From assembly GCA_944380855.1 (NCBI GenBank), contig CALWIW010000015.1:1-49125 (forward strand): a DNA stretch of 49,125 nt. Direction: 5' to 3'. The stretch comes from an uncultured Clostridia bacterium (GTDB taxonomy: Bacteria; Bacillota; Clostridia; Oscillospirales; Acutalibacteraceae). Below the pieces are notes generated by a model. The model was not told the origin of the DNA and did not search any database. It worked only from the letters and a program-made list of their open reading frames with translations. Both the position numbers and the translations under genes were made by a program. Positions 25,972 through 34,697 of the stretch are shown here, in pieces. The number at the start of each line of letters is the position of its first letter. Positions within the stretch are counted from its first letter, which is position 1.

Positions 25972-28317
25972 TTGGAGGTAAAACATAAGGGTCTTTCCTC
26001 ACAGGAGGTAGCCCAAAGAGAAGCTCAGGGTCTTGTTAATTACGACACTGATGTTAAAACCAAATCAATTAAAAGAATTGTGGCAGAAAACATATTTTCT
26101 CTTTTTAACATTGTAAACTTTATTCTTGCGGCGGCAGTGATAACAGTTGGTTCTTACAAAAACGTATTGTTTATGGGAATAGTTATCAGCAACACCCTAA
26201 TCGGTATAATTCAGGCAATACGTTCCAAAATTACAGTAGACAAGCTTTCCATAATGGTTTCAAATAAAGTAACTGTTGTAAGAAATTCAGAAGAAAACGA
26301 GATTGATATAAACCGCCTCGTAATTGATGATATAATTATCTTAAAAAGAGGAAATCAAATACCCTCAGACAGTATACTTTTAGAGGGCAGTGTGAGCATC
26401 AACGAAAGTCTTTTAACAGGTGAATCCGACTTGGTATTTAAGAAAAGCGGGGACACCCTTTTTTCCGGAAGCTTTGTATCCTCGGGAGAATGTGTAGCTA
26501 AGGTAGTTCATGTAGGAAAAGATAATTACGCTACAAAAATCAACAGCAGTGCCAAGTACATAAAAAAAGTAAAATCAGAAATAATGACCACACTTAACAA
26601 AATTATTAAGTTTGTTTCTTTTGTTATTTTCCCTGTTGGAGTTTTACTTTTTTGCAATCAATATTTTCGCGGAAACATTCCCTTTGACGACGCAATTGTA
26701 AGCACTGTTGCGGCTCTTATCGGAATGATACCTGAGGGATTGGTACTTCTCACCAGCACAGTTCTTGCAGTAGCGGTAATACGCCTTTCAAAATATAAGG
26801 TTTTGGTACAGGAGCTTTACTGTATCGAAAACCTTGCAAGGGTTGATGTTCTCTGCCTTGATAAAACAGGAACTATAACCAACGAAGAAATGGAAATAGA
26901 AAAGATACATATTTTAAATAACGCTTCACCTGAAAAGCTTGACTTTGCATTAAAATCAATATCGGAATACACCGACGACGACAACGCCACCATGACCGCT
27001 TTTATAAATTACTATAAAAGCAAAGATATTGACTGCGAAAAGCCTCAACGATTTATCAGCTTTTCATCGGAGAAAAAATGGTCGGGAGCCGTTCTTTCTG
27101 ACGGAACAGGCATAGTAATGGGAGCAGGAGAATTTATATTAAAAGACAGATACTCGCTGATTTCCAAAGAGATTGAAAAAATCGGGGGAATTTACCGTGT
27201 TCTCACTGTCGCTTCAGTAAAGGGCTTTGACGACAAAGAAAACATTATAGGAGAGCCCGAGCCGTTAGCTTTGGTTTTAATTATGGACAAAATAAGGCCG
27301 GAAGCACCTCAGACTATAAAATATTTCAACGAGCAAGGCGTAAGTTTAAAAGTCATTTCGGGAGACAATGTAAAAACCGTTTCCAACATTGCAAAAGCGG
27401 CGGGCATCTCAAATGCACATTTAGCGGTAGACGCAACTACATTAAATACAGAAGAAGAAATAAACGAAGCCGTGGAAAAATACGCCGTATTCGGCCGTGT
27501 CACACCTCAGCAAAAGCTTAAATTTGTAAAGGCACTTCAACGCAATAAACATACTGTTGCCATGACAGGCGACGGAGTAAACGATGTTTTGGCTTTAAAA
27601 GAAGCCGACTGCTCAGTGGCAATGGCTTCCGGAAGCGACGCCGCACGAAACGTGGCACAGCTTGTACTTATAAACAACGATTTTTCCGCAATGCCCCGTG
27701 TAGTTGCCGAGGGACGACGCTCCATAAACAATATACAAAGAAGTGCTTCCCTGTTTTTTGTAAAAACTCTGTTTTCCATGTTTTTAAGCATTATGTTTGT
27801 GTTTGTGAATATGAGATATCCCTTTGAACCCATACAGATGTCATTGTTCGGAGCTTTCGCAATAGGTATTCCGTCCTTTGTCCTTGCTTTAGAGCCTAAT
27901 AAAGAGAGAGTTACCGGAAATTTCCTGTTTAATATTCTTTCACGAGCCATACCAGGTGCGGCTACAATAGTTTTAAACATAATATTCATATGTGTAATGT
28001 CCGGTATTCTTCATATCAGCCAGGAACAAATTTCCACCATGGCAACTATGATAACATCGTTTACCGGAGTAATGCTTATAGTAAGAATTTGTATTCCCTT
28101 TAACCCCATACGTTCGGCACTTGTAATATTTATCGTCACCGGACTTGTATTGGGAATGTCAGTATTTTCAGAGCTTTTCAATATAGTTCCCTTTACATTC
28201 ACCACATTAATACTGACCGTTTCTATGTGTGCCGTATCATTCATAGTATTTAATGTGCTTTACAGCTTTGTGGGCAAGAAGTTAGATAAACGTCTTGAAA
28301 AGAAAAACAATAAATAA
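25972..28317 (+). CDS. Cation-translocating P-type ATPase (PEGL type)
   Basis: Membrane pump of 781 aa that couples ATP hydrolysis to cation transport. Domain order: N-terminal membrane helices, actuator domain with LLTGES (about residue 148), GMIPEGLVLLTS (about 252), phosphorylation site LDKTGTIT (about 297), nucleotide domain, hinge MTGDGVNDVLALKEAD (about 533) and C-terminal helices. No N-terminal metal-binding CxxC domain, and PEGL in place of the CPC of copper pumps, so a heavy-metal role is unlikely; Ca2+ or Mg2+-type transport is more plausible. The start is a TTG at 25972, 6 nt after GAGGGGTG. A terminator follows. Confidence 0.9.
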   Translation: MEVKHKGLSSQEVAQREAQGLVNYDTDVKTKSIKRIVAENIFSLFNIVNFILAAAVITVGSYKNVLFMGIVISNTLIGIIQAIRSKITVDKLSIMVSNKVTVVRNSEENEIDINRLVIDDIIILKRGNQIPSDSILLEGSVSINESLLTGESDLVFKKSGDTLFSGSFVSSGECVAKVVHVGKDNYATKINSSAKYIKKVKSEIMTTLNKIIKFVSFVIFPVGVLLFCNQYFRGNIPFDDAIVSTVAALIGMIPEGLVLLTSTVLAVAVIRLSKYKVLVQELYCIENLARVDVLCLDKTGTITNEEMEIEKIHILNNASPEKLDFALKSISEYTDDDNATMTAFINYYKSKDIDCEKPQRFISFSSEKKWSGAVLSDGTGIVMGAGEFILKDRYSLISKEIEKIGGIYRVLTVASVKGFDDKENIIGEPEPLALVLIMDKIRPEAPQTIKYFNEQGVSLKVISGDNVKTVSNIAKAAGISNAHLAVDATTLNTEEEINEAVEKYAVFGRVTPQQKLKFVKALQRNKHTVAMTGDGVNDVLALKEADCSVAMASGSDAARNVAQLVLINNDFSAMPRVVAEGRRSINNIQRSASLFFVKTLFSMFLSIMFVFVNMRYPFEPIQMSLFGAFAIGIPSFVLALEPNKERVTGNFLFNILSRAIPGAATIVLNIIFICVMSGILHISQEQISTMATMITSFTGVMLIVRICIPFNPIRSALVIFIVTGLVLGMSVFSELFNIVPFTFTTLILTVSMCAVSFIVFNVLYSFVGKKLDKRLEKKNNK

Positions 28318-28332
28318 TTACTTTAAAACTTT

Positions 28333-28366
28333 AATCCGTCCTGTCTAAAACAGGGCGGATTTTTTA
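28333..28366 (+). terminator. Terminator of the P-type ATPase gene
   Basis: AATCCGTCCTGT, 5-nt loop, ACAGGGCGGATT (12 bp with one G-T) followed by TTTT, 16 nt after the stop codon. Confidence 0.88.
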
Positions 28367-28435
28367 AGCATTTTAATATTTTTGAAAACTCTACCCTCAA
28401 ACCACCTGCCACTCCATAACATTTGCTGTAAAACC

Positions 28436-28472
28436 AAAAAACAGCACCAAAGCATTAAGCCTTGGTGCTGTT
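28436..28472 (-). terminator. Terminator of the tRNA-Ala gene
   Basis: Minus-strand RNA: AACAGCACCAAGGC, short loop, GCTTTGGTGCTGTT then TTTT. It lies 7 nt after the tRNA 3' end. Confidence 0.88.
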
Positions 28473-28478
28473 AAATTA

Positions 28479-28554
<76 letters not shown>

Positions 28555-28672
28555 GTAAGACGTTAGTTATTATATCACAGGATAATAAAAAAAGCAAGTT
28601 TTTTTACAATTAATTTTAATTTTTTTAACAGGGACACGGATATTCCGTGTCCCTGTTTATAGCTGAAAATTA

Positions 28673-30925
28673 TTACTTATAGAGTGTCAGATTTGTAAAA
28701 CCGTAAGTCGGAGTTGAAGAACCGCTTTCAGGAGAAAGCTCAAATTTTAAAGATGAGCCGTAATTCAGGCTTATCTCATAGGACTGTATTCCACCATCTC
28801 CGCTTATTCTCAAAGTATCCACCAGTTCTCCGTCAATATATACTTTAAGAATTCCGTTGACACTTTTTCCTCCGTCTACCTTTCCTGCATTAAATGTAAG
28901 TCTTGAATAAGAGCCTCCGATATTCATGTTGGCAATACCGTTTCCGCTTGCAAACCAACCGTTAGAGCTGTATAAAGTAAATCCCTCTCTGTAGGTTTTT
29001 CCGTCTATCTTAAAGCTGCTTGTAGAGCTGTTTGTAAACGTTTTCAGGTTTGTTCCGTCATACGGCGGACATTCCTCCATGAGACTTACAGGCATATTTG
29101 TTTCAATTTCCTGCTTTTTGTTTAAAAGCGTCTGGTTACCCGGCAAATCACTTAAAGCCTTGTTTATAACCTCAAGAGCTGTTTCGTAATTTCCCGCATT
29201 TACGAACTCGTCGGCACTTGAAACAGCAACATTAACATAAGTATTTATACATTCGTCCTTTGCAGCTGTAAGAGCTTCGTTATCGGGGAATTGGTCAAGC
29301 ATTGAGTTTATAAGTCCGATAGCCTCCATATATTCCTCTGACGCCAAAAGCTGACGTGCGTTTTCAATTGAAGAAGAAATATAGCTTTCGGTACATGTTG
29401 TTTTTAATTCAAGGAGCTTTTCATTTTCAGGATATTTTTCCAAGGTTTCATCAATCAAAGCTAAAGCCTCTTGATAACTTCCGCTGTTTACAAGCTCGTT
29501 AATACTGTCTACAGCCTGGGAAATTATTGCTTCTTCAAGATCCTTCTTATACCTGTCAAGCCTTGATTTAAGCTCGGTGTCGTTTGGCATATTTTTAACC
29601 GCTTCGTTGAGAAGCTCTATTGCAGCCGTATATTCCTCTACAGTTTCACAGCCGCTGGTGCGTGACATTATGTCCTCTTTGTATTTCTCATAAGAGCGGT
29701 CACGGGACGCCACTGCTTTACTGTAATCAGGGTCGCTTTCAATAACCTTGTCAAACTCCTTTGCAGCAGCAATATAATCTCCGCTGTTAAAGTACTTCTG
29801 ACCTGCAGAAAAAGCGGCTCTGGATACTTCCAAAGCGGCAACAGTTTCCAAAGCGTCCTTTGCTTTCTGTGAAAACCTGTCGTCGTCAAGAGCAATTACA
29901 CTGTTCAACGCTTTTTTCACGTCATCATAGGTTAAAACCTTATCCCTGTGGTCTTGAACAACGCTGTCAATATATTCGTTCATCTTTCCCTCAAACAGCC
30001 ACATCTGTATGGGAGAGTTTTTAACGTTTTCATTGTATATTTTTGCCGCTGTATCGTATTTCTGTTCCGTAAAAGCTTCAATGGCCTTGCTTGCCGAAGA
30101 ATTAATAACAAACTCTGATAAACCAAACAAGCCTGCCGCAGCAACAATAATCACAATTAACGGGATAACTATAAATTTCTTTTTAAACTTCTTTTTCGCC
30201 GGAGTCTCAGGAAATTCCTCTTCCTCATATTCCCCGTAATATTCATCGTCATTTGAGTCATCATTCTCAACAGAGTAACCGTTATCTACAAAGCCATCGG
30301 CATAATCAACATCAGCGTTCATTTCCTCCTCAGGCTCCGGTTCTTCCTCATAAACCTCGTTTACGGGAACATAGTTGCTGATAAACTCCTCTGTTTCGTC
30401 GATGTATTCCTGTTCCTCTTCCTGCTCGTCAGGAGCGTCTATAGTTTCAATTTCCTCAAATTCTCCGGAAACAGTTTCCTGCTGTTCAGCATTGATATTT
30501 TCCGTCAGCTCAACAGTTCCCTCAAACTCTGTTAATTCCTGTGTTTCCTCAGGTTCATTTTGAGGAATCATGCCCGCCTTTATTGCCGCCTTTTTCGGAA
30601 CATAAAACCCGTCGTTTTCCTGAAAAATATTTACAGTTTTTTCCTCATCTTCCTTTGGTTCAACGACATTTTCAGGTTCTTTTTTTTCATCAGCCACAGT
30701 ATCTTCTGTTTCAGTAATTTGTTCTTCCTCTGTATTTTCCGTCCCGTCATCATTATCAAGGGACTGTGTGGCAATGTCGCTGTCTTCATTTAGTTCCTCG
30801 CTGAGTCTTAAAATCTCACGCAATGAACTGTCGTCATCTTTTAAATATGCGGAAGTATCTGCATTACAAAAAGGACATCTCAAAACATCATCGCTGAGTT
30901 CTCTGCCGCACTTGTGACAAAACAT
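28673..30925 (-). CDS. Zinc-ribbon, TPR and NPCBM-like domain membrane protein
   Basis: A 750-aa protein of unknown role with an unusual layout. A cytoplasmic zinc ribbon opens it (FCHKCGRELSDDVLRCPFCN), followed by about 200 residues of acidic, Glu/Asp-rich disorder, a basic stretch and one membrane helix (FIVIPLIVIIVAAAGLFGLS). After that come about six TPR-like helical repeats (e.g. GSYQEALALIDETLEKYPEN, GNYETALEVINKALSDLPGN) and a C-terminal NPCBM-like beta-sandwich (TYREGFTLYSSNGWFASG to YGFTNLTLYK). The start is the ATG at 30925, 6 nt after GGAGGT. The outside domain could bind glycans at the wall while the zinc ribbon faces the cytoplasm. No operon partner is close. Confidence 0.8.
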   Translation of the reverse strand: MFCHKCGRELSDDVLRCPFCNADTSAYLKDDDSSLREILRLSEELNEDSDIATQSLDNDDGTENTEEEQITETEDTVADEKKEPENVVEPKEDEEKTVNIFQENDGFYVPKKAAIKAGMIPQNEPEETQELTEFEGTVELTENINAEQQETVSGEFEEIETIDAPDEQEEEQEYIDETEEFISNYVPVNEVYEEEPEPEEEMNADVDYADGFVDNGYSVENDDSNDDEYYGEYEEEEFPETPAKKKFKKKFIVIPLIVIIVAAAGLFGLSEFVINSSASKAIEAFTEQKYDTAAKIYNENVKNSPIQMWLFEGKMNEYIDSVVQDHRDKVLTYDDVKKALNSVIALDDDRFSQKAKDALETVAALEVSRAAFSAGQKYFNSGDYIAAAKEFDKVIESDPDYSKAVASRDRSYEKYKEDIMSRTSGCETVEEYTAAIELLNEAVKNMPNDTELKSRLDRYKKDLEEAIISQAVDSINELVNSGSYQEALALIDETLEKYPENEKLLELKTTCTESYISSSIENARQLLASEEYMEAIGLINSMLDQFPDNEALTAAKDECINTYVNVAVSSADEFVNAGNYETALEVINKALSDLPGNQTLLNKKQEIETNMPVSLMEECPPYDGTNLKTFTNSSTSSFKIDGKTYREGFTLYSSNGWFASGNGIANMNIGGSYSRLTFNAGKVDGGKSVNGILKVYIDGELVDTLRISGDGGIQSYEISLNYGSSLKFELSPESGSSTPTYGFTNLTLYK

Positions 30926-31158
30926 CGTCATACCTCCATTTCCTACCCTGTTCACTTAAAAAAGTATCAGATAATTATAATTACCTGCACTAACATATTA
31001 ACATTTCGACGGTTTTTTTTCAATTCTTTTTTTTTTTAATTGAAAATACGGTTATTTCACATATTTTGGTAAATAATCCTTTTCTTTTGCAATTTATTTT
31101 CACAGCAGCTACACACTTATTGCCGGAACAATACCAACAAGTTATAAATGGACATATT

Positions 31159-33060
31159 TCAGTCACTAAGCTCCGCCCATTGCTCGTAAAGCTGCTCCTG
31201 TTTTGCTTTAAGCTCATCAAGCTTTGCAGAAAGTTCAATAAGTCTTTGATAATCGCTTGTGACCTGCGGGTCGGAAAGCAGAGCGTTCACCTCTTCAATT
31301 TCAAACTCCACCGTCTCAATCTCCTGCTCCGTCTTTTTAAGCATTGAACGGCGTTTTCTCTCCTGAGCCTGCATTTCCTTTTTCATTTTATAATCAACAG
31401 CGGCAGCCGACTTTTTGTTTTCTTTGGTTTGGGAATACTGCTGTTCTGAGAAAGCTTCGTTCCTTTTTTCTATATAATAGTCATAGTTTCCCAAATACTC
31501 TTTCATTCCGCCGGGACTTAATTCCAAAATTCTGTCCGCAAGCTTGTTAATAAAATATCTGTCATGGCTTATTATAAGCATGGTTCCGGAATAGGACTTC
31601 AAAGACTCCTCCAGTGCTTCCCTTGAGGTTGTATCCAAATGGTTTGTAGGCTCGTCCAAAAGCAGGAAATTTCCTCCTCCAAGCATAAGCTTTAAAAGAG
31701 AAACCCTTGCTCTTTCTCCGCCGCTCATCTGATTAATAGGCTTAAACACCTCGTCACCCTTAAACAGAAAAGCTCCCAGGGCGGTTCTTACCTGTGTCTG
31801 AGTCATCTTAGGATACTCGTCCCAAATCTCGTCAATTGCTGTTTTTTCCATATTTAGGTTTTCCTGCATCTGGTCGAAATATTCCGTTTCCACCTTAGTG
31901 CCGAACTCTATTTCACCTTTGTCGGCAGGCACCGTTCCCATAATTATTCTGAAAAGAGTGGTTTTTCCGCAGCCGTTGCTTCCCACTATAAAAACCTTTT
32001 CGCCTTTTCTTATATGCATACTGACGTTTTCAAATATATTTTTTTCACCAAAAGATTTTGCAACCTCTGAACACATCAAAACATCGTTACCGCTTTCAGT
32101 CTTAGGCTCAAAGTTAAATTTTATATTTTCCAGTTCGCTTTCAGGCACAACAAGGTTTTCCTTTATGCGGTCTATTTCTTTCTGTTTGCTTTCGGCGGTT
32201 TTTATGTTTTTCTCACGGTTCCATCTTCTTTGCTGTTCGATGATACCCTCTATCCTTTTTATTTCCGCCATGTCTTTTTTATATTTATTTTCAGCCGCTT
32301 TTTTTGCCTCTTCCTTTTTTCGTATAAATTCGGTGTAGTTTCCCTTATACATCTGAAGTTTTTCATGCTCCAGCTCCATTGTCTTGTTTGTCACTGTATC
32401 AAGAAAATATCTGTCATGGCTTATTATAATCGCCGCACCTTTAAAATCCCTTATAAAGCTTTCAAGCCAGCTTACGGAATTTATATCCAAATGGTTTGTA
32501 GGCTCGTCAAGAAGTATAATATCCGAACCGGAAAGCAGAAGCTTTGCAAGGCTTAATTTTGAACGCTGTCCTCCGCTGAGTTTTTTAACAGGCATTGAAA
32601 AATCCTCCTGCTTAAATCCCAAGCCTGTGAGAGCTGATGCTGTTCGGCTTTTGTAAACAAGTCCGTCTTTTGCCGCAAACTCCTCCATAAGCTCAGTCTG
32701 ACGCATAATGGTTTTTTCGTCAGATCTGCCCATCTCCAAGTCAAGATTAAGCCTGTCTATTTCCTCTTCCATTCTTATAAGGTGAGAAAAAACGCCTAAA
32801 AGCTCGTCATAAACTGTATTTTCAGAATTTGAACAGGCGTGCTGTTCCATATATCCTATTTTAAGATTTTTAGCTGTAAAAAAATCACCGCTTGTCTGCT
32901 CTGTTTTGCCGCAAAGAATTTTAAACAGAGTGGTTTTTCCCACACCGTTGACTCCTATAAAACCTACCTTGTCAGAGGCTTCAATATCAAAACTAACCTG
33001 AGAAAACAGCACCCTTTCAGAGAAACTCATTTCCAGATTATGAACACTCAGTACAGCCAT
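31159..33060 (-). CDS. ABC-F family ATP-binding protein
   Basis: Soluble protein (633 aa) with two ABC ATPase domains and no membrane segments. Domain 1 has GVNGVGKTT, KLSGGQRSKLSLAKLL and LLDEPTNHLD; domain 2 has GSNGCGKTT, MSGGERARVSLLKLM and LLDEPTNHLD. A charged helical linker between them (KKEEAKKAAENKYKKDMAEI) and a C-terminal coiled coil are typical of YdiF/Uup-like ABC-F proteins, which act on the ribosome. No features allow it to be assigned as an antibiotic resistance factor. AAGGAG precedes the ATG. Confidence 0.92.
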   Translation of the reverse strand: MAVLSVHNLEMSFSERVLFSQVSFDIEASDKVGFIGVNGVGKTTLFKILCGKTEQTSGDFFTAKNLKIGYMEQHACSNSENTVYDELLGVFSHLIRMEEEIDRLNLDLEMGRSDEKTIMRQTELMEEFAAKDGLVYKSRTASALTGLGFKQEDFSMPVKKLSGGQRSKLSLAKLLLSGSDIILLDEPTNHLDINSVSWLESFIRDFKGAAIIISHDRYFLDTVTNKTMELEHEKLQMYKGNYTEFIRKKEEAKKAAENKYKKDMAEIKRIEGIIEQQRRWNREKNIKTAESKQKEIDRIKENLVVPESELENIKFNFEPKTESGNDVLMCSEVAKSFGEKNIFENVSMHIRKGEKVFIVGSNGCGKTTLFRIIMGTVPADKGEIEFGTKVETEYFDQMQENLNMEKTAIDEIWDEYPKMTQTQVRTALGAFLFKGDEVFKPINQMSGGERARVSLLKLMLGGGNFLLLDEPTNHLDTTSREALEESLKSYSGTMLIISHDRYFINKLADRILELSPGGMKEYLGNYDYYIEKRNEAFSEQQYSQTKENKKSAAAVDYKMKKEMQAQERKRRSMLKKTEQEIETVEFEIEEVNALLSDPQVTSDYQRLIELSAKLDELKAKQEQLYEQWAELSD

Positions 33061-33144
33061 GTCTGCGACTCCTTTTTCCTATTTTCATTATATTTTACAA
33101 TATATACAGGGAATTCGCAAGTTCTTTTCTCTTTAAAATGATAA

Positions 33145-33184
33145 CGCAAAAAATCGGATATTTTTCAATACCCGATTTTTTATC
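33145..33184. terminator. Terminator after gltD
   Basis: Minus-strand RNA AAAAAATCGGGTATT, loop GAAA, AATATCCGATTTTTT. The A/T-flanked stem lies 15 nt after the gltD stop and can act in both directions. Confidence 0.82.
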
Positions 33185-33198
33185 AATAATCTGTTTAA

Positions 33199-34686
33199 TT
33201 AAATCATATTGGAGTAACCCATAAGAAAACGGTCAACCTCTTTGGCACACTCTCTGCCCTCGGCTATCGCCCAAACTACAAGGGACTGCCCACGCCTTAT
33301 ATCGCCTGCGGCAAACACTTTCGGATTTTCTGTTCTGTATGAACCTTTTTCCGTTTTAATGCAGTTTCTTTCCGTTGTTTCAACTTCAAATTCTTTTGAA
33401 ACATAGTCCTCGCAGCCTGTAAAGCCTGCGGCAATTAAAAGCAAATCGCAGTCCAGAACTTTTTCACTGCCCTCGATTTCAACAGGTGAAAGTTTGCCTG
33501 TTTCGGGTTTTTTTTTCCATTTAAGCTCCAATGTAACAATCTGCTTTATATTGTTGCTTTCGTCGGCTATGATGTTTTTAACTGTGGTGCAGTAAACTCT
33601 CGGGTCACTTCCGAAAACCGCTATTGCTTCTTCCTGTCCGTAATCGGTTTTCAAAACCTTAGGCCACTGAGGCCATGGGTTATTTTTGCTTCTTGTTTTT
33701 GGAAGCGGCTCCATCATTTCAAGCTGTACAACACTGTTACAGCCCTGACGGATACAAGTACCGACACAGTCGTTGCCTGTGTCGCCGCCGCCTACAACCA
33801 CGACATTTTTGCCCGCCGCACTTACGCATTTTTTATCCTGCATATTTGAATTTAAAAAACTTTTTGTAACTGAGGTAAGAAAATCCACCGCAAAGTACAC
33901 GCCCTTTGCGTCCATTCCGGAAACATTAAGTGTTCTCGGCTGTTTTGCTCCGCAGCACAGCACCACTGCGTCGTAGTTATCCATAAGTTCCCTGACAGAA
34001 ATATCTCTGCCCACATCGGTATTTACAATAAATCTTATACCCTCATGAGCCATAAGTCTAACCTTTCGGTTTACAATCTTTTTGTCAAGCTTCATATTCG
34101 GGATACCGTACATCAGAAGTCCGCCCACTCTGTCCTCTTTTTCATATACTGTGACATTGTGACCTCTAAGGTTTAGCATATCCGCAACGGTAAGTCCCGC
34201 AGGGCCTGAACCTATAACAGCTACCCTTTTATCCGTTCTCACCTTTGGAATTCTCGGCTTGATATATCCCTGCTTGTAGCCGTTTTCAATAATCGCCAAT
34301 TCGTTTTCACGGATTGTTACAGGGTCGGAATCAAGTCCGCAGGTGCAGGCGGCTTCACAGAGAGCCGGACAAACTCTTCCGGTAAATTCCGGAAAATTGT
34401 TTGTCTTGAGCAATCTTGACAATGCGTTTTCCCAGTTGTGACTGTATATCTCGTCGTTCCACTCCGGTATAAGGTTGTGGAGCGGACAGCCTGTAAAACC
34501 GCTTTCCAGCATCATTCCCGATTGACAGAAGGGCACGCCGCAGTTCATACATCTGGCACCCTGCTGTTCTCTGTCCTCTTTTGCAAGCTGAGGATGGAAC
34601 TCGGAGAAATCCTTTATTCTCTCAAGGGGACTGCGTGTGGAATTATTCTTTCTTTCAAATTCTAAAAATCCTGTTGGCTTTCCCAT
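33199..34686 (-). CDS. gltD: Glutamate synthase, small subunit
   Basis: FAD/NAD(P)H-dependent subunit of glutamate synthase, which feeds electrons to GltB. The protein (495 aa) has an N-terminal double [4Fe-4S] ligand region (GARCMNCGVPFCQ, GCPLHNLIPEWND, CPALCEAACTCG), the FAD-binding VAVIGSGPAGLTVADML and the NADPH-binding VVVVGGGDTGNDCVG. The C-terminal AAGDIRRGQSLVVWAI is typical. The start is 11 bp after the gltB stop, with AGGAGGG as ribosome binding site, so gltBD is one operon. Confidence 0.96.
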   Translation of the reverse strand: MGKPTGFLEFERKNNSTRSPLERIKDFSEFHPQLAKEDREQQGARCMNCGVPFCQSGMMLESGFTGCPLHNLIPEWNDEIYSHNWENALSRLLKTNNFPEFTGRVCPALCEAACTCGLDSDPVTIRENELAIIENGYKQGYIKPRIPKVRTDKRVAVIGSGPAGLTVADMLNLRGHNVTVYEKEDRVGGLLMYGIPNMKLDKKIVNRKVRLMAHEGIRFIVNTDVGRDISVRELMDNYDAVVLCCGAKQPRTLNVSGMDAKGVYFAVDFLTSVTKSFLNSNMQDKKCVSAAGKNVVVVGGGDTGNDCVGTCIRQGCNSVVQLEMMEPLPKTRSKNNPWPQWPKVLKTDYGQEEAIAVFGSDPRVYCTTVKNIIADESNNIKQIVTLELKWKKKPETGKLSPVEIEGSEKVLDCDLLLIAAGFTGCEDYVSKEFEVETTERNCIKTEKGSYRTENPKVFAAGDIRRGQSLVVWAIAEGRECAKEVDRFLMGYSNMI

Positions 34687-34697
34687 AATATCCCTCC

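Noticed and set aside
31159-33060. Antibiotic resistance ABC-F protein
   Set aside because: The long charged linker and C-terminal coiled coil fit housekeeping YdiF/Uup-like members; nothing in the sequence supports a resistance subtype.
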